Of a stretch of DNA of 64,000 bases, positions 27,101 through 41,164 are shown one piece after another (the stretch's first letter is position 1; each line of letters begins with the position of its first letter). The stretch is from Ambrosia x helenae. Lineage: Eukaryota > Streptophyta > Magnoliopsida > Asterales > Asteraceae. A program made the translations under genes and the position numbers. The notes beneath the pieces were generated by a model. The model did not search any database, had not been told where the DNA came from, and saw only the letters and a list, made by a program, of their open reading frames with translations. Where the stretch lies: the NCBI GenBank assembly GCA_030844895.1, contig JAUTDX010007385.1:124001-188000 (forward strand), given 5' to 3'.

Positions 27101-30100
27101 CTAAAATGGGTGTCTCGTTGGACATTCAGGTGCTGTAGGTCAAAGAATACTGAACAACAGTTTATAAAGGCTGGAAATTCTTACTCTTGGAAATAATTTT
27201 ATAGCCTAATGTACACCCTTATTGGGTTAGTCACAGGACCCCGAATCTCCTATCCTTATAGGAGAAGCCTAATTATAGTATTAACAAACTAAAATGGGTG
27301 TCTCGTTGGACATTCAGGTGCTGTAGGTCAAAGAATACTGAACAACAGTTTATAAAGGCTGGAAATTCTTACTCTTGGAAATAATTTTATAGCCTAATGT
27401 ACACCCTTATTGGGTTAGTCACAGGACCCCGAATCTCCTATCCTTATAGGAGAAGCCTAATTATAGTATTAACAAACTAAAATGGGTGTCTCGTTGGACA
27501 TTCAGGTGCTGTAGGTCAAAGAATACTGAACAACAGTTTATAAAGGCTGGAAATTCTTACTCTTGGAAATAATTTTATAGCCTAATGTACACCCTTATTG
27601 GGTTAGTCACAGGACCCCGAATCTCCTATCCTTATAGGAGAAGCCTAATTATAGTATTAACAAACTAAAATGGGTGTCTCGTTGGACATTCAGGTGCTGT
27701 AGGTCAAAGAATACTGAACAACAGTTTATAAAGGCTGGAAATTCTTACTCTTGGAAATAATTTTATAGCCTAATGTACACCCTTATTGGGTTAGTCACAG
27801 GACCCCGAATCTCCTATCCTTATAGGAGAAGCCTAATTATAGTATTAACAAACTAAAATGGGTGTCTCGTTGGACATTCAGGTGCTGTAGGTCAAAGAAT
27901 ACTGAACAACAGTTTATAAAGGCTGGAAATTCTTACTCTTGGAAATAATTTTATAGCCTAATGTACACCCTTATTGGGTTAGTCACAGGACCCCGAATCT
28001 CCTATCCTTATAGGAGAAGCCTAATTATAGTATTAACAAACTAAAATGGGTGTCTCGTTGGACATTCAGGTGCTGTAGGTCAAAGAATACTGAACAACAG
28101 TTTATAAAGGCTGGAAATTCTTACTCTTGGAAATAATTTTATAGCCTAATGTACACCCTTATTGGGTTAGTCACAGGACCCCGAATCTCCTATCCTTATA
28201 GGAGAAGCCTAATTATAGTATTAACAAACTAAAATGGGTGTCTCGTTGGACATTCAGGTGCTGTAGGTCAAAGAATACTGAACAACAGTTTATAAAGGCT
28301 GGAAATTCTTACTCTTGGAAATAATTTTATAGCCTAATGTACACCCTTATTGGGTTAGTCACAGGACCCCGAATCTCCTATCCTTATAGGAGAAGCCTAA
28401 TTATAGTATTAACAAACTAAAATGGGTGTCTCGTTGGACATTCAGGTGCTGTAGGTCAAAGAATACTGAACAACAGTTTATAAAGGCTGGAAATTCTTAC
28501 TCTTGGAAATAATTTTATAGCCTAATGTACACCCTTATTGGGTTAGTCACAGGACCCCGAATCTCCTATCCTTATAGGAGAAGCCTAATTATAGTATTAA
28601 CAAACTAAAATGGGTGTCTCGTTGGACATTCAGGTGCTGTAGGTCAAAGAATACTGAACAACAGTTTATAAAGGCTGGAAATTCTTACTCTTGGAAATAA
28701 TTTTATAGCCTAATGTACACCCTTATTGGGTTAGTCACAGGACCCCGAATCTCCTATCCTTATAGGAGAAGCCTAATTATAGTATTAACAAACTAAAATG
28801 GGTGTCTCGTTGGACATTCAGGTGCTGTAGGTCAAAGAATACTGAACAACAGTTTATAAAGGCTGGAAATTCTTACTCTTGGAAATAATTTTATAGCCTA
28901 ATGTACACCCTTATTGGGTTAGTCACAGGACCCCGAATCTCCTATCCTTATAGGAGAAGCCTAATTATAGTATTAACAAACTAAAATGGGTGTCTCGTTG
29001 GACATTCAGGTGCTGTAGGTCAAAGAATACTGAACAACAGTTTATAAAGGCTGGAAATTCTTACTCTTGGAAATAATTTTATAGCCTAATGTACACCCTT
29101 ATTGGGTTAGTCACAGGACCCCGAATCTCCTATCCTTATAGGAGAAGCCTAATTATAGTATTAACAAACTAAAATGGGTGTCTCGTTGGACATTCAGGTG
29201 CTGTAGGTCAAAGAATACTGAACAACAGTTTATAAAGGCTGGAAATTCTTACTCTTGGAAATAATTTTATAGCCTAATGTACACCCTTATTGGGTTAGTC
29301 ACAGGACCCCGAATCTCCTATCCTTATAGGAGAAGCCTAATTATAGTATTAACAAACTAAAATGGGTGTCTCGTTGGACATTCAGGTGCTGTAGGTCAAA
29401 GAATACTGAACAACAGTTTATAAAGGCTGGAAATTCTTACTCTTGGAAATAATTTTATAGCCTAATGTACACCCTTATTGGGTTAGTCACAGGACCCCGA
29501 ATCTCCTATCCTTATAGGAGAAGCCTAATTATAGTATTAACAAACTAAAATGGGTGTCTCGTTGGACATTCAGGTGCTGTAGGTCAAAGAATACTGAACA
29601 ACAGTTTATAAAGGCTGGAAATTCTTACTCTTGGAAATAATTTTATAGCCTAATGTACACCCTTATTGGGTTAGTCACAGGACCCCGAATCTCCTATCCT
29701 TATAGGAGAAGCCTAATTATAGTATTAACAAACTAAAATGGGTGTCTCGTTGGACATTCAGGTGCTGTAGGTCAAAGAATACTGAACAACAGTTTATAAA
29801 GGCTGGAAATTCTTACTCTTGGAAATAATTTTATAGCCTAATGTACACCCTTATTGGGTTAGTCACAGGACCCCGAATCTCCTATCCTTATAGGAGAAGC
29901 CTAATTATAGTATTAACAAACTAAAATGGGTGTCTCGTTGGACATTCAGGTGCTGTAGGTCAAAGAATACTGAACAACAGTTTATAAAGGCTGGAAATTC
30001 TTACTCTTGGAAATAATTTTATAGCCTAATGTACACCCTTATTGGGTTAGTCACAGGACCCCGAATCTCCTATCCTTATAGGAGAAGCCTAATTATAGTA

Positions 30101-30832
30101 TTAACAAACTAAAATGGGTGTCTCGTTGGACATTCAGGTGCTGTAGGTCAAAGAATACTGAACAACAGTTTATAAAGGCTGGAAATTCTTACTCTTGGAA
30201 ATAATTTTATAGCCTAATGTACACCCTTATTGGGTTAGTCACAGGACCCCGAATCTCCTATCCTTATAGGAGAAGCCTAATTATAGTATTAACAAACTAA
30301 AATGGGTGTCTCGTTGGACATTCAGGTGCTGTAGGTCAAAGAATACTGAACAACAGTTTATAAAGGCTGGAAATTCTTACTCTTGGAAATAATTTTATAG
30401 CCTAATGTACACCCTTATTGGGTTAGTCACAGGACCCCGAATCTCCTATCCTTATAGGAGAAGCCTAATTATAGTATTAACAAACTAAAATGGGTGTCTC
30501 GTTGGACATTCAGGTGCTGTAGGTCAAAGAATACTGAACAACAGTTTATAAAGGCTGGAAATTCTTACTCTTGGAAATAATTTTATAGCCTAATGTACAC
30601 CCTTATTGGGTTAGTCACAGGACCCCGAATCTCCTATCCTTATAGGAGAAGCCTAATTATAGTATTAACAAACTAAAATGGGTGTCTCGTTGGACATTCA
30701 GGTGCTGTAGGTCAAAGAATACTGAACAACAGTTTATAAAGGCTGGAAATTCTTACTCTTGGAAATAATTTTATAGCCTAATGTACACCCTTATTGGGTT
30801 AGTCACAGGACCCCGAATCTCCTATCCTTATA

Positions 30833-31020
30833 GGAGAAGCCTAATTATAGTATTAACAAACTAAAATGGGTGTCTCGTTGGACATTCAGGTGGTGTAGGT
30901 CAAAGAATACTGAACAACAGTTTATAAAGGCTGGAAATTCTTACTCTTGGAAATAATTTTATAGCCTAATGTACACCCTTATTGGGTTAGTCACAGGACC
31001 CCGAATCTCCTATCCTTATA
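30833..31020 (+). repeat. Variant monomer: C to G at monomer base 61
   Basis: First unit that differs from the reference: GGTGCTGTAG reads GGTGGTGTAG, with the changed base at 30,893. Length is still 188. It marks the left edge of the lesion-bearing zone. The same monomer base is hit again at 39,911 and in five reverse-arm units. Confidence 0.9.
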
Positions 31021-31207
31021 GGAGAAGCCTAATTATAGTATTAACAAACTAAAATGGGTGTCTCGTTGGACATTCAGGTGCTGTAGGTCAAAGAATACTG
31101 AACAACAGTTTATAAAGGCTGGAAATTCTTACTCTTGGAAATAATTTTATAGCCTAATGTACACCCTTATTGGTTAGTCACAGGACCCCGAATCTCCTAT
31201 CCTTATA
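31021..31207 (+). repeat. Variant monomer, 187 bp: GGG shortened to GG
   Basis: One G is missing from the GGG run of TTGGGTTAG, leaving GG at 31,172-31,173. Downstream phase moves by -1, which confirms a deletion. The same lesion occurs in the units that start at 33,652, 36,471 and 40,978. Confidence 0.9.
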
Positions 31208-33651
31208 GGAGAAGCCTAATTATAGTATTAACAAACTAAAATGGGTGTCTCGTTGGACATTCAGGTGCTGTAGGTCAAAGAATACTGAACAACAGTTTAT
31301 AAAGGCTGGAAATTCTTACTCTTGGAAATAATTTTATAGCCTAATGTACACCCTTATTGGGTTAGTCACAGGACCCCGAATCTCCTATCCTTATAGGAGA
31401 AGCCTAATTATAGTATTAACAAACTAAAATGGGTGTCTCGTTGGACATTCAGGTGCTGTAGGTCAAAGAATACTGAACAACAGTTTATAAAGGCTGGAAA
31501 TTCTTACTCTTGGAAATAATTTTATAGCCTAATGTACACCCTTATTGGGTTAGTCACAGGACCCCGAATCTCCTATCCTTATAGGAGAAGCCTAATTATA
31601 GTATTAACAAACTAAAATGGGTGTCTCGTTGGACATTCAGGTGCTGTAGGTCAAAGAATACTGAACAACAGTTTATAAAGGCTGGAAATTCTTACTCTTG
31701 GAAATAATTTTATAGCCTAATGTACACCCTTATTGGGTTAGTCACAGGACCCCGAATCTCCTATCCTTATAGGAGAAGCCTAATTATAGTATTAACAAAC
31801 TAAAATGGGTGTCTCGTTGGACATTCAGGTGCTGTAGGTCAAAGAATACTGAACAACAGTTTATAAAGGCTGGAAATTCTTACTCTTGGAAATAATTTTA
31901 TAGCCTAATGTACACCCTTATTGGGTTAGTCACAGGACCCCGAATCTCCTATCCTTATAGGAGAAGCCTAATTATAGTATTAACAAACTAAAATGGGTGT
32001 CTCGTTGGACATTCAGGTGCTGTAGGTCAAAGAATACTGAACAACAGTTTATAAAGGCTGGAAATTCTTACTCTTGGAAATAATTTTATAGCCTAATGTA
32101 CACCCTTATTGGGTTAGTCACAGGACCCCGAATCTCCTATCCTTATAGGAGAAGCCTAATTATAGTATTAACAAACTAAAATGGGTGTCTCGTTGGACAT
32201 TCAGGTGCTGTAGGTCAAAGAATACTGAACAACAGTTTATAAAGGCTGGAAATTCTTACTCTTGGAAATAATTTTATAGCCTAATGTACACCCTTATTGG
32301 GTTAGTCACAGGACCCCGAATCTCCTATCCTTATAGGAGAAGCCTAATTATAGTATTAACAAACTAAAATGGGTGTCTCGTTGGACATTCAGGTGCTGTA
32401 GGTCAAAGAATACTGAACAACAGTTTATAAAGGCTGGAAATTCTTACTCTTGGAAATAATTTTATAGCCTAATGTACACCCTTATTGGGTTAGTCACAGG
32501 ACCCCGAATCTCCTATCCTTATAGGAGAAGCCTAATTATAGTATTAACAAACTAAAATGGGTGTCTCGTTGGACATTCAGGTGCTGTAGGTCAAAGAATA
32601 CTGAACAACAGTTTATAAAGGCTGGAAATTCTTACTCTTGGAAATAATTTTATAGCCTAATGTACACCCTTATTGGGTTAGTCACAGGACCCCGAATCTC
32701 CTATCCTTATAGGAGAAGCCTAATTATAGTATTAACAAACTAAAATGGGTGTCTCGTTGGACATTCAGGTGCTGTAGGTCAAAGAATACTGAACAACAGT
32801 TTATAAAGGCTGGAAATTCTTACTCTTGGAAATAATTTTATAGCCTAATGTACACCCTTATTGGGTTAGTCACAGGACCCCGAATCTCCTATCCTTATAG
32901 GAGAAGCCTAATTATAGTATTAACAAACTAAAATGGGTGTCTCGTTGGACATTCAGGTGCTGTAGGTCAAAGAATACTGAACAACAGTTTATAAAGGCTG
33001 GAAATTCTTACTCTTGGAAATAATTTTATAGCCTAATGTACACCCTTATTGGGTTAGTCACAGGACCCCGAATCTCCTATCCTTATAGGAGAAGCCTAAT
33101 TATAGTATTAACAAACTAAAATGGGTGTCTCGTTGGACATTCAGGTGCTGTAGGTCAAAGAATACTGAACAACAGTTTATAAAGGCTGGAAATTCTTACT
33201 CTTGGAAATAATTTTATAGCCTAATGTACACCCTTATTGGGTTAGTCACAGGACCCCGAATCTCCTATCCTTATAGGAGAAGCCTAATTATAGTATTAAC
33301 AAACTAAAATGGGTGTCTCGTTGGACATTCAGGTGCTGTAGGTCAAAGAATACTGAACAACAGTTTATAAAGGCTGGAAATTCTTACTCTTGGAAATAAT
33401 TTTATAGCCTAATGTACACCCTTATTGGGTTAGTCACAGGACCCCGAATCTCCTATCCTTATAGGAGAAGCCTAATTATAGTATTAACAAACTAAAATGG
33501 GTGTCTCGTTGGACATTCAGGTGCTGTAGGTCAAAGAATACTGAACAACAGTTTATAAAGGCTGGAAATTCTTACTCTTGGAAATAATTTTATAGCCTAA
33601 TGTACACCCTTATTGGGTTAGTCACAGGACCCCGAATCTCCTATCCTTATA

Positions 33652-33838
33652 GGAGAAGCCTAATTATAGTATTAACAAACTAAAATGGGTGTCTCGTTGG
33701 ACATTCAGGTGCTGTAGGTCAAAGAATACTGAACAACAGTTTATAAAGGCTGGAAATTCTTACTCTTGGAAATAATTTTATAGCCTAATGTACACCCTTA
33801 TTGGTTAGTCACAGGACCCCGAATCTCCTATCCTTATA
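33652..33838 (+). repeat. Variant monomer, 187 bp: GGG shortened to GG
   Basis: Same single-G loss as in the unit at 31,021, with the remaining GG at 33,803-33,804; the next unit starts at 33,839. Confidence 0.9.
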
Positions 33839-36470
33839 GGAGAAGCCTAATTATAGTATTAACAAACTAAAATGGGTGTCTCGTTGGACATTCAGGTGCT
33901 GTAGGTCAAAGAATACTGAACAACAGTTTATAAAGGCTGGAAATTCTTACTCTTGGAAATAATTTTATAGCCTAATGTACACCCTTATTGGGTTAGTCAC
34001 AGGACCCCGAATCTCCTATCCTTATAGGAGAAGCCTAATTATAGTATTAACAAACTAAAATGGGTGTCTCGTTGGACATTCAGGTGCTGTAGGTCAAAGA
34101 ATACTGAACAACAGTTTATAAAGGCTGGAAATTCTTACTCTTGGAAATAATTTTATAGCCTAATGTACACCCTTATTGGGTTAGTCACAGGACCCCGAAT
34201 CTCCTATCCTTATAGGAGAAGCCTAATTATAGTATTAACAAACTAAAATGGGTGTCTCGTTGGACATTCAGGTGCTGTAGGTCAAAGAATACTGAACAAC
34301 AGTTTATAAAGGCTGGAAATTCTTACTCTTGGAAATAATTTTATAGCCTAATGTACACCCTTATTGGGTTAGTCACAGGACCCCGAATCTCCTATCCTTA
34401 TAGGAGAAGCCTAATTATAGTATTAACAAACTAAAATGGGTGTCTCGTTGGACATTCAGGTGCTGTAGGTCAAAGAATACTGAACAACAGTTTATAAAGG
34501 CTGGAAATTCTTACTCTTGGAAATAATTTTATAGCCTAATGTACACCCTTATTGGGTTAGTCACAGGACCCCGAATCTCCTATCCTTATAGGAGAAGCCT
34601 AATTATAGTATTAACAAACTAAAATGGGTGTCTCGTTGGACATTCAGGTGCTGTAGGTCAAAGAATACTGAACAACAGTTTATAAAGGCTGGAAATTCTT
34701 ACTCTTGGAAATAATTTTATAGCCTAATGTACACCCTTATTGGGTTAGTCACAGGACCCCGAATCTCCTATCCTTATAGGAGAAGCCTAATTATAGTATT
34801 AACAAACTAAAATGGGTGTCTCGTTGGACATTCAGGTGCTGTAGGTCAAAGAATACTGAACAACAGTTTATAAAGGCTGGAAATTCTTACTCTTGGAAAT
34901 AATTTTATAGCCTAATGTACACCCTTATTGGGTTAGTCACAGGACCCCGAATCTCCTATCCTTATAGGAGAAGCCTAATTATAGTATTAACAAACTAAAA
35001 TGGGTGTCTCGTTGGACATTCAGGTGCTGTAGGTCAAAGAATACTGAACAACAGTTTATAAAGGCTGGAAATTCTTACTCTTGGAAATAATTTTATAGCC
35101 TAATGTACACCCTTATTGGGTTAGTCACAGGACCCCGAATCTCCTATCCTTATAGGAGAAGCCTAATTATAGTATTAACAAACTAAAATGGGTGTCTCGT
35201 TGGACATTCAGGTGCTGTAGGTCAAAGAATACTGAACAACAGTTTATAAAGGCTGGAAATTCTTACTCTTGGAAATAATTTTATAGCCTAATGTACACCC
35301 TTATTGGGTTAGTCACAGGACCCCGAATCTCCTATCCTTATAGGAGAAGCCTAATTATAGTATTAACAAACTAAAATGGGTGTCTCGTTGGACATTCAGG
35401 TGCTGTAGGTCAAAGAATACTGAACAACAGTTTATAAAGGCTGGAAATTCTTACTCTTGGAAATAATTTTATAGCCTAATGTACACCCTTATTGGGTTAG
35501 TCACAGGACCCCGAATCTCCTATCCTTATAGGAGAAGCCTAATTATAGTATTAACAAACTAAAATGGGTGTCTCGTTGGACATTCAGGTGCTGTAGGTCA
35601 AAGAATACTGAACAACAGTTTATAAAGGCTGGAAATTCTTACTCTTGGAAATAATTTTATAGCCTAATGTACACCCTTATTGGGTTAGTCACAGGACCCC
35701 GAATCTCCTATCCTTATAGGAGAAGCCTAATTATAGTATTAACAAACTAAAATGGGTGTCTCGTTGGACATTCAGGTGCTGTAGGTCAAAGAATACTGAA
35801 CAACAGTTTATAAAGGCTGGAAATTCTTACTCTTGGAAATAATTTTATAGCCTAATGTACACCCTTATTGGGTTAGTCACAGGACCCCGAATCTCCTATC
35901 CTTATAGGAGAAGCCTAATTATAGTATTAACAAACTAAAATGGGTGTCTCGTTGGACATTCAGGTGCTGTAGGTCAAAGAATACTGAACAACAGTTTATA
36001 AAGGCTGGAAATTCTTACTCTTGGAAATAATTTTATAGCCTAATGTACACCCTTATTGGGTTAGTCACAGGACCCCGAATCTCCTATCCTTATAGGAGAA
36101 GCCTAATTATAGTATTAACAAACTAAAATGGGTGTCTCGTTGGACATTCAGGTGCTGTAGGTCAAAGAATACTGAACAACAGTTTATAAAGGCTGGAAAT
36201 TCTTACTCTTGGAAATAATTTTATAGCCTAATGTACACCCTTATTGGGTTAGTCACAGGACCCCGAATCTCCTATCCTTATAGGAGAAGCCTAATTATAG
36301 TATTAACAAACTAAAATGGGTGTCTCGTTGGACATTCAGGTGCTGTAGGTCAAAGAATACTGAACAACAGTTTATAAAGGCTGGAAATTCTTACTCTTGG
36401 AAATAATTTTATAGCCTAATGTACACCCTTATTGGGTTAGTCACAGGACCCCGAATCTCCTATCCTTATA

Positions 36471-36657
36471 GGAGAAGCCTAATTATAGTATTAACAAACT
36501 AAAATGGGTGTCTCGTTGGACATTCAGGTGCTGTAGGTCAAAGAATACTGAACAACAGTTTATAAAGGCTGGAAATTCTTACTCTTGGAAATAATTTTAT
36601 AGCCTAATGTACACCCTTATTGGTTAGTCACAGGACCCCGAATCTCCTATCCTTATA
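36471..36657 (+). repeat. Variant monomer, 187 bp: GGG shortened to GG
   Basis: Same single-G loss, with the remaining GG at 36,622-36,623; the next unit starts at 36,658. Confidence 0.9.
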
Positions 36658-39477
36658 GGAGAAGCCTAATTATAGTATTAACAAACTAAAATGGGTGTCT
36701 CGTTGGACATTCAGGTGCTGTAGGTCAAAGAATACTGAACAACAGTTTATAAAGGCTGGAAATTCTTACTCTTGGAAATAATTTTATAGCCTAATGTACA
36801 CCCTTATTGGGTTAGTCACAGGACCCCGAATCTCCTATCCTTATAGGAGAAGCCTAATTATAGTATTAACAAACTAAAATGGGTGTCTCGTTGGACATTC
36901 AGGTGCTGTAGGTCAAAGAATACTGAACAACAGTTTATAAAGGCTGGAAATTCTTACTCTTGGAAATAATTTTATAGCCTAATGTACACCCTTATTGGGT
37001 TAGTCACAGGACCCCGAATCTCCTATCCTTATAGGAGAAGCCTAATTATAGTATTAACAAACTAAAATGGGTGTCTCGTTGGACATTCAGGTGCTGTAGG
37101 TCAAAGAATACTGAACAACAGTTTATAAAGGCTGGAAATTCTTACTCTTGGAAATAATTTTATAGCCTAATGTACACCCTTATTGGGTTAGTCACAGGAC
37201 CCCGAATCTCCTATCCTTATAGGAGAAGCCTAATTATAGTATTAACAAACTAAAATGGGTGTCTCGTTGGACATTCAGGTGCTGTAGGTCAAAGAATACT
37301 GAACAACAGTTTATAAAGGCTGGAAATTCTTACTCTTGGAAATAATTTTATAGCCTAATGTACACCCTTATTGGGTTAGTCACAGGACCCCGAATCTCCT
37401 ATCCTTATAGGAGAAGCCTAATTATAGTATTAACAAACTAAAATGGGTGTCTCGTTGGACATTCAGGTGCTGTAGGTCAAAGAATACTGAACAACAGTTT
37501 ATAAAGGCTGGAAATTCTTACTCTTGGAAATAATTTTATAGCCTAATGTACACCCTTATTGGGTTAGTCACAGGACCCCGAATCTCCTATCCTTATAGGA
37601 GAAGCCTAATTATAGTATTAACAAACTAAAATGGGTGTCTCGTTGGACATTCAGGTGCTGTAGGTCAAAGAATACTGAACAACAGTTTATAAAGGCTGGA
37701 AATTCTTACTCTTGGAAATAATTTTATAGCCTAATGTACACCCTTATTGGGTTAGTCACAGGACCCCGAATCTCCTATCCTTATAGGAGAAGCCTAATTA
37801 TAGTATTAACAAACTAAAATGGGTGTCTCGTTGGACATTCAGGTGCTGTAGGTCAAAGAATACTGAACAACAGTTTATAAAGGCTGGAAATTCTTACTCT
37901 TGGAAATAATTTTATAGCCTAATGTACACCCTTATTGGGTTAGTCACAGGACCCCGAATCTCCTATCCTTATAGGAGAAGCCTAATTATAGTATTAACAA
38001 ACTAAAATGGGTGTCTCGTTGGACATTCAGGTGCTGTAGGTCAAAGAATACTGAACAACAGTTTATAAAGGCTGGAAATTCTTACTCTTGGAAATAATTT
38101 TATAGCCTAATGTACACCCTTATTGGGTTAGTCACAGGACCCCGAATCTCCTATCCTTATAGGAGAAGCCTAATTATAGTATTAACAAACTAAAATGGGT
38201 GTCTCGTTGGACATTCAGGTGCTGTAGGTCAAAGAATACTGAACAACAGTTTATAAAGGCTGGAAATTCTTACTCTTGGAAATAATTTTATAGCCTAATG
38301 TACACCCTTATTGGGTTAGTCACAGGACCCCGAATCTCCTATCCTTATAGGAGAAGCCTAATTATAGTATTAACAAACTAAAATGGGTGTCTCGTTGGAC
38401 ATTCAGGTGCTGTAGGTCAAAGAATACTGAACAACAGTTTATAAAGGCTGGAAATTCTTACTCTTGGAAATAATTTTATAGCCTAATGTACACCCTTATT
38501 GGGTTAGTCACAGGACCCCGAATCTCCTATCCTTATAGGAGAAGCCTAATTATAGTATTAACAAACTAAAATGGGTGTCTCGTTGGACATTCAGGTGCTG
38601 TAGGTCAAAGAATACTGAACAACAGTTTATAAAGGCTGGAAATTCTTACTCTTGGAAATAATTTTATAGCCTAATGTACACCCTTATTGGGTTAGTCACA
38701 GGACCCCGAATCTCCTATCCTTATAGGAGAAGCCTAATTATAGTATTAACAAACTAAAATGGGTGTCTCGTTGGACATTCAGGTGCTGTAGGTCAAAGAA
38801 TACTGAACAACAGTTTATAAAGGCTGGAAATTCTTACTCTTGGAAATAATTTTATAGCCTAATGTACACCCTTATTGGGTTAGTCACAGGACCCCGAATC
38901 TCCTATCCTTATAGGAGAAGCCTAATTATAGTATTAACAAACTAAAATGGGTGTCTCGTTGGACATTCAGGTGCTGTAGGTCAAAGAATACTGAACAACA
39001 GTTTATAAAGGCTGGAAATTCTTACTCTTGGAAATAATTTTATAGCCTAATGTACACCCTTATTGGGTTAGTCACAGGACCCCGAATCTCCTATCCTTAT
39101 AGGAGAAGCCTAATTATAGTATTAACAAACTAAAATGGGTGTCTCGTTGGACATTCAGGTGCTGTAGGTCAAAGAATACTGAACAACAGTTTATAAAGGC
39201 TGGAAATTCTTACTCTTGGAAATAATTTTATAGCCTAATGTACACCCTTATTGGGTTAGTCACAGGACCCCGAATCTCCTATCCTTATAGGAGAAGCCTA
39301 ATTATAGTATTAACAAACTAAAATGGGTGTCTCGTTGGACATTCAGGTGCTGTAGGTCAAAGAATACTGAACAACAGTTTATAAAGGCTGGAAATTCTTA
39401 CTCTTGGAAATAATTTTATAGCCTAATGTACACCCTTATTGGGTTAGTCACAGGACCCCGAATCTCCTATCCTTATA

Positions 39478-39663
39478 GGAGAAGCCTAATTATAGTATTA
39501 ACAAACTAAAATGGGTCTCGTTGGACATTCAGGTGCTGTAGGTCAAAGAATACTGAACAACAGTTTATAAAGGCTGGAAATTCTTACTCTTGGAAATAAT
39601 TTTATAGCCTAATGTACACCCTTATTGGGTTAGTCACAGGACCCCGAATCTCCTATCCTTATA
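39478..39663 (+). repeat. Variant monomer, 186 bp: two-base deletion
   Basis: ATGGGTGTCTCG reads ATGGGTCTCG, so one GT (or TG) is missing near 39,516. The deletion shortens a GTGT dinucleotide repeat, a typical slippage or sequencing-error site. Confidence 0.9.
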
Positions 39664-39851
39664 GGAGAAGCCTAATTATAGTATTAACAAACTAAAATGG
39701 GTGTCTCGTTGGACATTCAGGTGCTGTAGGTCAAAGAATACTGAACAACAGTTTATAAAGGCTGGAAATTCTTACTCTTGGAAATAATTTTATAGCCTAA
39801 TGTACACCCTTATTGGGTTAGTCACAGGACCCCGAATCTCCTATCCTTATA

Positions 39852-40037
39852 GGAGAAGCCTAATTATAGTATTAACAAACTAAAATGGGTGTCTCGTTGG
39901 ACATTCAGGTGGTAGGTCAAAGAATACTGAACAACAGTTTATAAAGGCTGGAAATTCTTACTCTTGGAAATAATTTTATAGCCTAATGTACACCCTTATT
40001 GGGTTAGTCACAGGACCCCGAATCTCCTATCCTTATA
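39852..40037 (+). repeat. Variant monomer, 186 bp: CT deleted at monomer 61-62
   Basis: GGTGCTGTAG reads GGTGGTAG near 39,911, a loss of CT. This is the same monomer base that is substituted at 30,893 and deleted on the other strand in five reverse-arm units. Confidence 0.9.
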
Positions 40038-40977
40038 GGAGAAGCCTAATTATAGTATTAACAAACTAAAATGGGTGTCTCGTTGGACATTCAGGTGCTG
40101 TAGGTCAAAGAATACTGAACAACAGTTTATAAAGGCTGGAAATTCTTACTCTTGGAAATAATTTTATAGCCTAATGTACACCCTTATTGGGTTAGTCACA
40201 GGACCCCGAATCTCCTATCCTTATAGGAGAAGCCTAATTATAGTATTAACAAACTAAAATGGGTGTCTCGTTGGACATTCAGGTGCTGTAGGTCAAAGAA
40301 TACTGAACAACAGTTTATAAAGGCTGGAAATTCTTACTCTTGGAAATAATTTTATAGCCTAATGTACACCCTTATTGGGTTAGTCACAGGACCCCGAATC
40401 TCCTATCCTTATAGGAGAAGCCTAATTATAGTATTAACAAACTAAAATGGGTGTCTCGTTGGACATTCAGGTGCTGTAGGTCAAAGAATACTGAACAACA
40501 GTTTATAAAGGCTGGAAATTCTTACTCTTGGAAATAATTTTATAGCCTAATGTACACCCTTATTGGGTTAGTCACAGGACCCCGAATCTCCTATCCTTAT
40601 AGGAGAAGCCTAATTATAGTATTAACAAACTAAAATGGGTGTCTCGTTGGACATTCAGGTGCTGTAGGTCAAAGAATACTGAACAACAGTTTATAAAGGC
40701 TGGAAATTCTTACTCTTGGAAATAATTTTATAGCCTAATGTACACCCTTATTGGGTTAGTCACAGGACCCCGAATCTCCTATCCTTATAGGAGAAGCCTA
40801 ATTATAGTATTAACAAACTAAAATGGGTGTCTCGTTGGACATTCAGGTGCTGTAGGTCAAAGAATACTGAACAACAGTTTATAAAGGCTGGAAATTCTTA
40901 CTCTTGGAAATAATTTTATAGCCTAATGTACACCCTTATTGGGTTAGTCACAGGACCCCGAATCTCCTATCCTTATA

Positions 40978-41164
40978 GGAGAAGCCTAATTATAGTATTA
41001 ACAAACTAAAATGGGTGTCTCGTTGGACATTCAGGTGCTGTAGGTCAAAGAATACTGAACAACAGTTTATAAAGGCTGGAAATTCTTACTCTTGGAAATA
41101 ATTTTATAGCCTAATGTACACCCTTATTGGTTAGTCACAGGACCCCGAATCTCCTATCCTTATA
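40978..41164 (+). repeat. Variant monomer, 187 bp: GGG shortened to GG
   Basis: Fourth instance of the single-G loss in TTGGGTTAG, with the remaining GG at 41,129-41,130; the next unit starts at 41,165. Confidence 0.9.

Larger units (their letters stand above)
1..30832 (+). repeat. Sub-block of 164 units without visible variation
   Basis: From 1 to 30,832 the text repeats exactly; because 15 units equal 2,820 bases, the sequence can be compared with itself at that offset, and I saw no mismatch. The first departure is a C to G change at 30,893. Natural satellites usually show some monomer divergence, so 164 identical copies mean either a very recent amplification or consensus over-correction by an assembler in a region too repetitive to place reads. 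The second is plausible given the adapter artefact downstream. Confidence 0.9.
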
